A DNA stretch of 5,856 bases from contig JBDRCA010000024.1 in NCBI GenBank assembly GCA_043822165.1, positions 1-5,856 of the forward strand. The letters are read 5' to 3'. Numbering within the stretch: position 1 is the first letter of the stretch; each line of letters begins with the position of its first letter. The notes under the pieces were generated by a model. The model ran no database searches. It saw nothing but the letters and a program-made list of their open reading frames with translations, and was not told where the DNA came from. The stretch is from SCGC-AAA252-I15 sp043822165. Its GTDB lineage: Archaea; Altiarchaeota; Altiarchaeia; IMC4; SCGC-AAA252-I15. The translations under genes and the position numbers were made by a program. Positions 1 through 5,856 of this stretch are shown here, one piece after another.

Positions 1-1013
1 GCAATCGGGATTGATGGTTCTATGCCGAGACCAATCATCTCATTGATGCAGTTATCCCGCATTTTTTTAGATTCTGCTCTGACGAAGTACCGGGAGTACA
101 CGGAACGCACGTTCTTTCCCTCTTTTTGTGTTTCCACACCATCCATGTTTTCGAGGAATCCGGAGTACTTGAGGGCAATTCTTCTTTTATCCTCGTATTT
201 TCTTGATTCGATTTGATTGAGCCCTAATGCATATGACAGCCTGGATGGGGAGGAATCGTCGGGTATCTCTGAGTCAAAGCAGTCGTACTGTGTTGAAACT
301 CGCCTCTTTTTTACCTTGTAGCCGAACATGCTGTAGAGTACTGGATTAGCAAGGATTATGGAACCGAAAGTTTCAACGAATGTTTGTATAGAACCCTTAT
401 GCTTTCCAGAAGTATCTAACTTGATTTTCTTGAACAATTCCAAATCGTTGAATACTAGTCCGCCGGCACCACCCATGCTTATGCTTTTCCCGAAGCCGAA
501 GCTTAATACTCCAACATCCCCGAATGTTCCTACCGGCTTTCCCGCATACTCCGCACCGAAAGCCGAGGCCGCGTTCTCGACCAGGAAAAGACCGTGATCA
601 TCGCATATTTGCCTTAACGACTTCAAGTCTGAGGGACACCCGAATGTGTGCACTGCAACAACGGCCTTCGTTTTCTTGGAGATTACATCAGGAATCAACG
701 ATGAATCCATGTTGTAGTCATCTAGCCTCGCGTCAACTGTAACCGGAACAAGCCCCATCTTTCTCAAAATCATTGGAATCAAGTCTATCGTGAAGGCGGG
801 AACAATCACCTCGTCACCCTTCTTTAGACTCAATGCTTTCAATGCCAGGTAAAGCGCCCGTCTCCCAGAGCTTGTAGTCACAAAGTTTTCTGAGTTAAGA
901 TGCTGCCTTACTTTTTCTTCGAATAATTTCCCAACATCCCTCCCGGATAATACGTCAAGACACGCCCTTGATAGTTCAGAAAGACTGTGAGGCGTTACAT
1001 GGGTGGCTATCAT
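1..1013 (-). CDS. DegT/DnrJ/EryC1/StrS-family PLP-dependent aminotransferase, C-terminus cut by window edge
   Basis: This fold-type I PLP enzyme belongs to the family that usually aminates keto-sugars on nucleotide carriers. Read on the minus strand from ATG at 1013, 337 codons are visible without a stop before the frame leaves the window; full members are usually about 360-400 residues. Family marks in order are TTSSGRRALYLALKAL (46-61), GDEVIVPAFT (66-75), AVVAVHTFGCPSDL (117-130), LVENAASAFGAEY (144-156), VGTFGDVGVLSFGFGKS (161-177) and GGAGGLVFND (181-190). Lys176 is the expected Schiff-base lysine. The position that is normally Asp in the EDAA motif (PLP pyridine-nitrogen contact) is Asn147, codon at 573-575. 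The SGRxAL and SFGxGK patterns suggest the subfamily often found in polysaccharide clusters. An AGGA lies one base before the ATG, too close for a normal ribosome site; the next internal Met is residue 81, inside the fold, so this start is preferred. The gene diverges from the membrane-protein gene. The sugar substrate cannot be told; a dehydratase-like reaction is an alternative. Confidence 0.9.
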   Translation of the reverse strand, partial: MIATHVTPHSLSELSRACLDVLSGRDVGKLFEEKVRQHLNSENFVTTSSGRRALYLALKALSLKKGDEVIVPAFTIDLIPMILRKMGLVPVTVDARLDDYNMDSSLIPDVISKKTKAVVAVHTFGCPSDLKSLRQICDDHGLFLVENAASAFGAEYAGKPVGTFGDVGVLSFGFGKSISMGGAGGLVFNDLELFKKIKLDTSGKHKGSIQTFVETFGSIILANPVLYSMFGYKVKKRRVSTQYDCFDSEIPDDSSPSRLSYALGLNQIESRKYEDKRRIALKYSGFLENMDGVETQKEGKNVRSVYSRYFVRAESKKMRDNCINEMIGLGIEPSIPI

Positions 1014-1039
1014 ATCCTAAAAAAATAAGCTTAGATACT

Positions 1040-1047
1040 ATTATAAT
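1040..1047. promoter_or_regulatory. Palindromic TATA-like box in the divergent intergenic region
   Basis: The 55 bases between the two divergent starts (1014-1068) contain the self-complementary octamer ATTATAAT. Its centre is about 25.5 bases before the ATG at 1069 and about 30.5 bases before the ATG at 1013 on the other strand. Archaeal TATA boxes are normally centred near -26/-27, so the spacing fits a leaderless rightward transcript and a leftward transcript with a leader of roughly four bases. An A-rich tract (1019-1025) flanks it. The sequence and spacing are seen directly; promoter function and two-way use are inferred. It could also be ordinary AT-rich spacer. Confidence 0.5.
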
Positions 1048-1068
1048 GCCGTTCGAATAAATCATACG

Positions 1069-2883
1069 ATGAACTCTCGAAGCCTGGCTGCAACAACACT
1101 CATCTTTCTAGTAGTCTCGCTGGCTTTCACTCACCCCATATTCAAGAACCTTTATTACGCCGGAAGACAGGACTGGTCGATAAACCACATGTATCTTGGC
1201 CTACAAAGAGAGAGCATACTGAATTACCATCAACTTCCGTTTTGGAATCCATACCACTGCGGAGGATACATTATGCTAGGGTTTCCCGAGTCGAGTGTTT
1301 TGTCGCCTTTCTTCGTTTTTATCTTGGCTTTCGGGGAGCTTTTGGGCGTAAAAATTAAGATTCTCGTGTTCTATGTTTTCGGTCTCTTTGGAATGCTTCT
1401 TCTCTCGAGAAAGCTTGGTTTAAGCGTTTTATCGGCGTATTACGCGTCTTTCGTGTTCGTCTTAAGCACCATGGTGTCGGTTGCAGTCAGCACTGGAATG
1501 CACGCTTACACCACTATTTTTCTGATTCCCTGGATTTTCTATTTCTTTCTGAAATCTTATGAGAAGAGAGTCCACGTAGTCCCAGCAACGTTTTTCCTCA
1601 CATTAATCTACTTTGAGGGAGAGCCTTACTGGTTCCTGTACACATTCATATTCCTGGGAGCATACGTTTCACTAGACGCTATGTCGCAGAGGAGGGTGGA
1701 TGGATTGGAGATTCTCGCCTCCGTCGTCGTCTTGTGTTTCCTCTTGGGGGCTGTTAAAATCATCCCAACCATCGATTGGTACATGGAACATCCCCGCGGC
1801 GAGAGCATCCTCGACTACTCCGGCTACAGTCTGACGTCTTTTTACCATGCCATGTTAGACAGGAATCAAGCCTACTTTGACGCGAGAAACTTCAATGCAG
1901 ACAGTTGGGGTCTTTTTGAGGGCATGAGCCACGGATGGGATGAGAACGCAATGTACGTGGGATACATCCCGCTAATAATGTATCTTCTGGGAGTAATCCT
2001 TTGTAGAAAGCAGAAGAAGATGATACTGCTCTCACTAATATTCCTATGGTTCTCGTTCGGCCAAAGACTGACCATCCTTGGATTTAGCCCATACGGCATC
2101 CTGCAGTCGCTCCCATTATTCGGCTCCCTGAGGGTCGCCACAAGATTCAGGACATACTTCCTCCTCTGCCTGAGCATCGTCTCCGGGGCAATGTTATCGA
2201 CCCTTGAGCCGAACAAACTGGGGAGCAAGAGAACGAGAAACATTAAGAGCGCTCTCGCATACGCCATATTCTTGCTCGTTGTCTTGGATTTGGTCTTCGT
2301 GGGGGTTAGAACATACGAGACCGCCTTCACTAGGAAAGTTGTGGACGTCGATAAACCGCTTGCAGACTATCTTTTGTCGATGAGTATGCCTCAAACTAGT
2401 CCTGACAGGACGGCCGCCTTCACCCAACACACCGGGACAAAAGAAGATGTATACGTGATGTATCGAATGAACAAGGGAGTAGTAGACAGCCCGATATCCA
2501 TGAACTGCATCTACGACGAAGGCCACATAAACCACGCGACACCGCGAGAGTCGGCTGAATACGAAGGAGAGGTTTATCTAGCGGATTCGGAAGGTGAAGC
2601 AAAGATAACATATTTTTCACCTAACAGAATAGAAGTTGAAGTATACAGTAAAACTGAAGGAACGCTTGTGTTGAACCAAAACTACGATAAAAACTGGAGG
2701 GTTAGTGGAGCAGTGGGGGGAAGAGCAGATAGCTTTAACGGGCTCGTCTCGACGAGAATACCTGGAGGGGAAAACAGCATAAGCTTCTTCTACCTGCCGG
2801 TAAGCCTGATAGCTGGCGCCATAATAAGCTTTTTCATGGCAGCATTCATGGTTTCAATTTTGATTAAGAACAAAGCAGGATGA
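1069..2883 (+). CDS. YfhO-like / GT-C-type polytopic membrane protein, probable glycan transfer or modification
   Basis: This 604-residue integral membrane protein has about 11-12 predicted hydrophobic segments: one near 8-24, a run from about 75 to 232, further ones near 297-331, 360-376 and 395-413, and a final one at 576-598. After the first segment comes an outside loop with Asp35 and LPFWNPYHCGG (56-66), matching the GD...LPLWNPYLFGG pattern of YfhO and related GT-C proteins. Other family-like stretches are WDENAMYVGYIPL (290-302) and LPLFGSLRVATRF (348-360). The soluble part at about 415-575 ends with LVLNQNYDKNWRVSG (533-547) and IPGGENSISFFYLP (564-577), the usual C-terminal beta module just before the last helix. 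YfhO of Bacillus is linked to lipoteichoic-acid glycosylation; a similar lipid-linked sugar transfer on an archaeal glycan is an inference. No ribosome site precedes the ATG, and no nearby in-frame alternative start is seen, which suggests a leaderless message. The gene overlaps the next one by ATGA. The family call is fairly sure; the substrate is unknown. Confidence 0.82.
   Translation: MNSRSLAATTLIFLVVSLAFTHPIFKNLYYAGRQDWSINHMYLGLQRESILNYHQLPFWNPYHCGGYIMLGFPESSVLSPFFVFILAFGELLGVKIKILVFYVFGLFGMLLLSRKLGLSVLSAYYASFVFVLSTMVSVAVSTGMHAYTTIFLIPWIFYFFLKSYEKRVHVVPATFFLTLIYFEGEPYWFLYTFIFLGAYVSLDAMSQRRVDGLEILASVVVLCFLLGAVKIIPTIDWYMEHPRGESILDYSGYSLTSFYHAMLDRNQAYFDARNFNADSWGLFEGMSHGWDENAMYVGYIPLIMYLLGVILCRKQKKMILLSLIFLWFSFGQRLTILGFSPYGILQSLPLFGSLRVATRFRTYFLLCLSIVSGAMLSTLEPNKLGSKRTRNIKSALAYAIFLLVVLDLVFVGVRTYETAFTRKVVDVDKPLADYLLSMSMPQTSPDRTAAFTQHTGTKEDVYVMYRMNKGVVDSPISMNCIYDEGHINHATPRESAEYEGEVYLADSEGEAKITYFSPNRIEVEVYSKTEGTLVLNQNYDKNWRVSGAVGGRADSFNGLVSTRIPGGENSISFFYLPVSLIAGAIISFFMAAFMVSILIKNKAG
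2880..2883 (+). other. ATGA stop-start overlap, probable translational coupling
   Basis: The membrane-protein gene stops at TGA (2881-2883) and the methyltransferase ATG begins at 2880. The AGG directly against the ATG is too close to act as a ribosome site, so re-initiation by ribosomes finishing the upstream gene is the likely way the second gene is translated. The overlap is seen directly; coupling is inferred. Confidence 0.8.
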
Positions 2884-3668
2884 AACAACACGATAATTTA
2901 TTAAGCCAGAAAAGACGTTTCAATGACATATCGCACGTTAAAGAGTATGTTTCATCAAAGACGGACAGTGATTTCGTCAGAAGTTACATAGACTGCAGAC
3001 ACAACTATTTCCTCTCATTCCTATTGGAGGACGTCGAAACACCATCAGATGCCATGGTGCTGGACCTCATGAGTGGTCATGGTAGACTAAGCAGGGTTTT
3101 TTCAGATAAAACATGTCTGGTAATCAGCTTGGATTTATCCTTGAGGATGCTTGAGAACATTGAGAAACACTCGTCAGTGCCGATACAGGGAAACGCATAT
3201 CATATACCCTTAAAGAACGATTCAGTCGACTTGTTGTTCACCTACGGCTCACTCCATCATTGCGCGAACGTGGAGGCAATCCTAAAAGAGGTTCACAGAG
3301 TCCTCAAACCAGCCGGAGTATTCGCAGTAGATGAACCTTGCGATGACTCCCCACTAATACACTATTTTCGAAAGGCAATCTACAGTAAATCAGATAGATT
3401 CGACAGCCAAACTGAGAGGGGATTCTTATCAAATGAGTTGATAGACTTGCTCAGGAAGAACAATTTCAGAATTGATAAAATGGAGAAAGACGCATTATTC
3501 GAGCCGTTTTTTTACAGCAACCATCTTTCGTGGACAAAAATCTTTAATATACTTCCCATGGTGGAAAAAATCGCGTCAATGACATACTGGATTGAGACAT
3601 TACTATCAAAACTTCCGGTTACAGATGCTATGAAATCGAACATCCGAATACTGGCTAGGAGAACTTAG
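2880..3668 (+). CDS. Class I SAM-dependent methyltransferase (Methyltransf_11-like)
   Basis: This 262-residue, probably cytosolic enzyme has a Rossmann-type SAM-binding core. Motif I is VLDLMSGHGRLS (60-71), followed by the acidic ribose-contacting end of strand 2 in ISLDLS (82-87, Asp85). GNAYHIPLKNDSVDLLFT (104-121), the GSLHH loop (123-127) and EVHRVLKPAGVFAVDEP (137-153) complete the UbiE/Methyltransf_11 pattern. Motif I has Met64 where the first glycine of the usual DxGxGxG stands, a mild departure. The first 55 residues are a charged N-terminal extension, and the 80-100 residues after the core probably form the acceptor-binding part. The start codon lies within the ATGA overlap with the membrane-protein gene, so the two are probably translated together, and the acceptor may be the glycan or lipid-linked sugar handled by that protein (inference). 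The stretch at 2881-2940 has only 20 G/C in 60 bases, lower than a sampled stretch of the toxin gene to the right. The acceptor is not identifiable. Confidence 0.85.
   Translation: MKQHDNLLSQKRRFNDISHVKEYVSSKTDSDFVRSYIDCRHNYFLSFLLEDVETPSDAMVLDLMSGHGRLSRVFSDKTCLVISLDLSLRMLENIEKHSSVPIQGNAYHIPLKNDSVDLLFTYGSLHHCANVEAILKEVHRVLKPAGVFAVDEPCDDSPLIHYFRKAIYSKSDRFDSQTERGFLSNELIDLLRKNNFRIDKMEKDALFEPFFYSNHLSWTKIFNILPMVEKIASMTYWIETLLSKLPVTDAMKSNIRILARRT
3655..3668. other. Convergent 3'-end overlap of two methyltransferase genes
   Basis: The rightward methyltransferase stops with TAG at 3666-3668, and the leftward one stops with TAG read from 3657 to 3655. The two reading frames therefore share 14 base pairs at their ends on opposite strands. 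No space remains for an intergenic terminator, so transcripts from either side should run into the opposite gene and be antisense to it unless they end inside the coding region. Confidence 0.85.
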
Positions 3669-4386
3669 CGACAAACACGAGTTGAAAAGAAAGCATACTC
3701 TTCCACAGGTTTGCAGTGAAGTTTTCAATGGGGAGAACAATTTCTCTATAGGCCAAGTAAGCCCTCGACTCGATTAATTTTTTGTTGAATTCAGTTTCTT
3801 CTTCCTTCCCGGATAGTAGAGACTGTATTCTCCTCAGAGGAGGTATGGCTGCCCTTAGGATGTTAGGGTTTACGTCTGTTTTTTCTATCTTGTATCCTGC
3901 ATCCCAGACGAGTTTTTTTGCTCCCGCCAAATCGTAGAAGTGTTTGTGGGTCTCATCCAGGATTCCGTATTTCGCAGGCTTCAATGGCCCGAAAAGCCTT
4001 TTAGCGCGGATAGTCCAGCTCGCGATATTTGGTAGGGAAACGATGACGTGGCCGTTTTCTTTCAGGTATTTCTGGTATTCCCTCAGCACTTTCCCAGGCT
4101 CGTCCAGATGCTCGAGTATGTCAGCGAAAACGATGACGTCGAACTCCTCGCCTTTTACGGGAAGATTCTCCAGGTCTGCGACATCGCAGATGAAGACTTT
4201 GTCCAGTTTGTCTCTCGCAAGCTTTATTGCCCTCTCCGAGACATCCAAACCCCAGACGATATTACCCCTCTTTTTCATCTCAAAACCGAGCGTTCCCGTA
4301 CCGCAGCCGACGTCCAGTATCCTATGTCTGCTGCCGACGTGCCTGAGCACCCCCTCGTTTACGTCCTCGTAGATTTTATCTTCCAT
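3655..4386 (-). CDS. Class I SAM-dependent methyltransferase (Methyltransf_23-like), last gene of the AbiE-type operon
   Basis: This 243-residue methyltransferase shows a textbook motif I, ILDVGCGTGTLG (23-34), the acidic strand-2 end GLDVS (46-50, Asp48), CDVADLENLPV (67-77), the strand-4 motif DVIVFADILEHLDEPG (83-98) and NGHVIVSLPNIASW (111-124). The following RAKRLFGPLKPAKYGILDETHKHFY region (127-151) resembles enzymes found in archaeal and bacterial surface-polysaccharide clusters, where the block is typically NVAHW...LLxG...YGILDxTHxRFF. The protein is probably cytosolic. Its ATG lies 11 bases inside the end of the AbiEii-like toxin gene, in another frame, so it is probably co-transcribed and perhaps coupled. 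It is not close in sequence to the neighbouring rightward methyltransferase beyond the shared fold. A sugar or lipid acceptor is most likely from family resemblance; because of the operon, a role in modifying the toxin, its target or DNA/RNA cannot be excluded, though no nucleic-acid methyltransferase motif such as DPPY or NPPY is visible. Confidence 0.87.
   Translation of the reverse strand: MEDKIYEDVNEGVLRHVGSRHRILDVGCGTGTLGFEMKKRGNIVWGLDVSERAIKLARDKLDKVFICDVADLENLPVKGEEFDVIVFADILEHLDEPGKVLREYQKYLKENGHVIVSLPNIASWTIRAKRLFGPLKPAKYGILDETHKHFYDLAGAKKLVWDAGYKIEKTDVNPNILRAAIPPLRRIQSLLSGKEEETEFNKKLIESRAYLAYREIVLPIENFTANLWKSMLSFQLVFVAKFS
4376..4386 (-). other. 11-base out-of-frame overlap of toxin end and methyltransferase start
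   Basis: The toxin gene ends at TAA read from 4378 to 4376, while the methyltransferase ATG is read from 4386. The sequence before this ATG (complement of 4387-4400) is AT-rich with only a weak GAGA, so coupled translation or re-initiation is more plausible than a separate strong ribosome site. Confidence 0.75.
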
Positions 4387-5311
4387 TCTCGTTTATTTTA
4401 GAGATTATTTTGCCGAGTGTTTTGTTGAAGTTTTGTGTGTAGGCTAAGAATCCTGCGTCCAATGGTTTTATGACAAGGCGCTCTTCCCCGCCGGGTTTGA
4501 AGGAGGGTGCGACGTCTTTCTTTTCCAGTAGGTTTTGCCTGTATTTTCCGTATTTGAGCATGAATTTGGTTTTGTCGATTATCTGGTTTTCGATGTCTTC
4601 TATTTTGATATGCGCGTGTTTTTGTATCAGGTAGACGTCTATGAAGTCTCTGGCTTTCGTCCCTTTTCGAGTGAGGATGGCGCGGACTTTTTCGGCGAGA
4701 ATTTCCCGTATGTCGTATGCTTTGAGTGTGGGTTGGTGTAAGAGTTCTTCGGCGGCGTCCGGGTACAGGTATTTGAACTCCCTGATGTCTATGGCGCCGA
4801 GGTTGTTTTTCGCCTCCAAGGTCTTGAAGGGGTACTTGAATTTTTCGACGTAGTTGACTTGTATCTTGACGAATTGTCTTGCTTTCAATTCGACTGACTC
4901 GTACCATACTTTGAAGGTGGTGAATTTGTTGCCGCCGCCGAATTCCATGTATTGGCGGTCTTTTTTGTCAGCCTTGAATTCCAACCCCAGCTTAGCTGAC
5001 ATGAGTTCAAGCTTCTTGGCCAGCCCGCTTATTTCTTCAGATAATTGCTTTCGTATCTGCTTTTCTGATTTTCCTTCAAACTCCTCTTGTCTGATGTAAC
5101 TAAAGTCCAGGTCTTCGCTGAACCGGTAGTAGCCAAGATAACATTTTGTCAGGCAGGTGCCGCCCTTGAAGACGTAATGCGTTCTAAAGTGTTCGTCAGA
5201 CGAAAGCTCCTTCAAGAGCAAGTGTAGATACATATCCTTTTCTACAAGTACCGTCTCCTTGACGCCTGTTTTTCCAGCCACGTAATCCACCAGCTCTTTC
5301 GTTATTTTCAC
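4376..5311 (-). CDS. AbiEii-like nucleotidyltransferase toxin (type IV toxin-antitoxin)
   Basis: This 311-residue protein is of the AbiEii/AbiGii (former DUF1814) minimal nucleotidyltransferase family, close to the usual 280-310 residues. The catalytic pocket is visible: FKGGTCLTKCY (48-58) carries the KGGT nucleotide-binding turn, and RFSEDLDF (63-70) carries the two metal-binding aspartates, Asp67 and Asp69. Downstream, AEKVRAILTRKGTKARDFIDVYLI (206-229) matches the conserved helical segment with Glu207-Lys208 and the RDxxD end (Arg221, Asp222, Asp225). All expected catalytic residues seem present, so the enzyme is probably active. Characterised AbiEii-type and MenT toxins are nucleotidyltransferases, some of which modify tRNA ends and stop growth; the target here is unknown. 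The GTG start (5311-5309) lies in a GTGA overlap with the AbiEi-like gene, as usual for antitoxin-toxin order. Expression is probably controlled by AbiEi at a promoter outside the window. A domesticated regulatory or phage-defence role is possible. Confidence 0.9.
   Translation of the reverse strand: MKITKELVDYVAGKTGVKETVLVEKDMYLHLLLKELSSDEHFRTHYVFKGGTCLTKCYLGYYRFSEDLDFSYIRQEEFEGKSEKQIRKQLSEEISGLAKKLELMSAKLGLEFKADKKDRQYMEFGGGNKFTTFKVWYESVELKARQFVKIQVNYVEKFKYPFKTLEAKNNLGAIDIREFKYLYPDAAEELLHQPTLKAYDIREILAEKVRAILTRKGTKARDFIDVYLIQKHAHIKIEDIENQIIDKTKFMLKYGKYRQNLLEKKDVAPSFKPGGEERLVIKPLDAGFLAYTQNFNKTLGKIISKINENGR
5308..5311 (-). other. GTGA stop-start overlap of antitoxin and toxin genes
   Basis: The AbiEi-like gene ends with TGA and the AbiEii-like gene begins with GTG, sharing four bases on the minus strand. 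A GTG start inside a coupled junction would tie toxin output to antitoxin translation and keep it low. The only purine-rich element upstream is a weak GGAT about 11 bases before the GTG. The overlap is seen; the dosage effect is inferred. Confidence 0.8.
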
Positions 5312-5856
5312 TTTATGTTATCCAGAAATTTTTTCACCGACTTAGGGTATTTTCTCGAGTATGATTCGAGCTTGTCCTTATCGCAGTGTTCTATTATGTC
5401 TGAGACTCCGCCTTCAATCTCAGACTCGGTTAGACCGTTGTATCTGCTCAGGTATACCGTATCCAACACGGTCTTTTCAGGGTCAGAGTAGTTTAGTTTG
5501 TCTTTAAATATTCCAAAGCCGAAGAGCTTTCCTGAAATCTTGATGAACTTGACTTTATATCCGAGTATCTTAAAGGGTTTGGACCTGCCGATGGAATCGG
5601 ATATCACGAACGTCGTTGTGAAGTATTCGTGAGTGAGATTGTTCAAGGAGGCTGCAGTCTCAAGCCCGAAATACCAGTTCTCGACTTTCTTTAGGGTTAA
5701 CGCCTCCGCTATCGCCTCCAGATAACTCACATTAAGTTTGCCGAGCTTTCGCTCTTCAACAGTCTTGACGTAGAAGATTCCGCGCATAATCCGCAGAATG
5801 TATTTGTTCGCGTTCAAGTACCCTACGGCGGAAAGATACCTTATGCCTGCATCCTC
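5308..5856 (-). CDS. AbiEi-like antitoxin, N-terminus cut by window edge
   Basis: The frame is open from the right edge of the window to TGA at 5310-5308, giving 182 visible codons with no internal stop. A TTG at 5817 could be read as a start, but the frame continues upstream through 13 more codons with fitting sequence (EDAGIRYLSAVGYL), so the gene very probably begins outside. AbiEi proteins are often 200-280 residues. The left part, with VGYLNANKYILRIMRGIFYV, looks like the end of the N-terminal winged-helix domain: the R-RGIFYV hairpin matches the typical RxxRGVYxL. The C-terminal domain includes ENWYFGLETAASLNNLTH and the family signature YSDPEKTVLDTVYLSRY, and the protein ends with a lysine-rich helix. 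In AbiE systems the antitoxin represses its own promoter and counters the toxin without stable binding (type IV). It overlaps the toxin gene by four bases. The family call rests on this signature plus the adjacent toxin. Confidence 0.82.
   Translation of the reverse strand, partial: EDAGIRYLSAVGYLNANKYILRIMRGIFYVKTVEERKLGKLNVSYLEAIAEALTLKKVENWYFGLETAASLNNLTHEYFTTTFVISDSIGRSKPFKILGYKVKFIKISGKLFGFGIFKDKLNYSDPEKTVLDTVYLSRYNGLTESEIEGGVSDIIEHCDKDKLESYSRKYPKSVKKFLDNIK

Noticed and set aside
22..742. Three short plus-strand frames over the aminotransferase gene
   Set aside because: The minus strand here is one uninterrupted 337-codon frame with a complete set of DegT-family motifs; the plus-strand frames show no family resemblance.
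1015..1018. AGGA one base before the aminotransferase ATG as a Shine-Dalgarno site
   Set aside because: The spacing of a single base is too short for ribosome pairing; a short or absent leader fits better.
1872..2330. 152-codon open frame on the minus strand under the membrane-protein gene
   Set aside because: It is antisense to a gene with clear family motifs, has no recognisable domain and no supporting start context.
3944..4372. 142-codon open frame on the plus strand over the leftward methyltransferase
   Set aside because: It is the antisense of a textbook SAM methyltransferase; its Ser/Pro/Phe-rich product is typical of reverse-strand shadows.
4398..4907. 169-codon open frame on the minus strand inside the toxin gene, rich in Arg, His and Gln
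   Set aside because: It is an out-of-frame shadow of the AbiEii-like gene on the same strand; its low-complexity basic composition has no domain pattern, whereas the overlapping frame carries all the nucleotidyltransferase motifs.
5815..5817. TTG as the true start of the AbiEi-like gene
   Set aside because: The frame stays open for 13 more codons to the window edge, and starting at the TTG would remove most of the winged-helix domain expected at the N-terminus.
1..5856. CRISPR array, tRNA/rRNA, insertion sequence or attachment-site repeats
   Set aside because: Apart from one 55-base gap the window is coding; no spaced repeats, cloverleaf-like sequence, transposase motifs or flanking terminal repeats were found by reading.

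Overview
The window looks like chromosomal accessory DNA of an archaeon, probably an uncultivated lineage. Three things point that way. None of the starts has a convincing Shine-Dalgarno sequence at normal spacing. An AT-rich TATA-like element lies the right distance upstream of the gene starting at 1069 for a leaderless transcript. AGA/AGG arginine codons are common. This is an inference; nothing here fixes the taxon. The window is almost fully coding: six genes, one 55-base divergent intergenic gap, and overlaps at every other junction. No tRNA, rRNA, CRISPR array, transposase or long repeat was seen.

Left block (1-3668) is a surface-glycan type region. A DegT/DnrJ/EryC1/StrS-family PLP aminotransferase (minus strand, C-terminus cut by the window edge) diverges from a 604-residue polytopic membrane protein of the YfhO/GT-C type. 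That protein overlaps by four bases (ATGA) a class I SAM methyltransferase. The two divergent units share a 55-base gap with a palindromic TATA-like ATTATAAT at 1040-1047. The likely joint theme is making, modifying and transferring sugars on a membrane-carried or cell-surface glycan.

Right block (3655-5856, minus strand) reads as one operon. It holds an AbiEi-like antitoxin (N-terminus cut by the window edge), an AbiEii-like nucleotidyltransferase toxin starting at a GTG inside a GTGA overlap, and a second, unrelated SAM methyltransferase whose start overlaps the toxin's end by 11 bases. The first two form a type IV AbiE-type toxin-antitoxin/abortive-infection pair. The methyltransferase resembles those of glycan clusters, so either a defence cassette sits next to a glycan gene or this is a three-gene arrangement. 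The two blocks meet tail to tail: the two methyltransferase genes overlap by 14 bases at their 3' ends, leaving no intergenic terminator.

The observations most worth a second look are the three-gene AbiE-plus-methyltransferase operon, the Asp-to-Asn change at the usual PLP-pyridine contact of the aminotransferase, the shared palindromic divergent promoter, and the convergent overlap.
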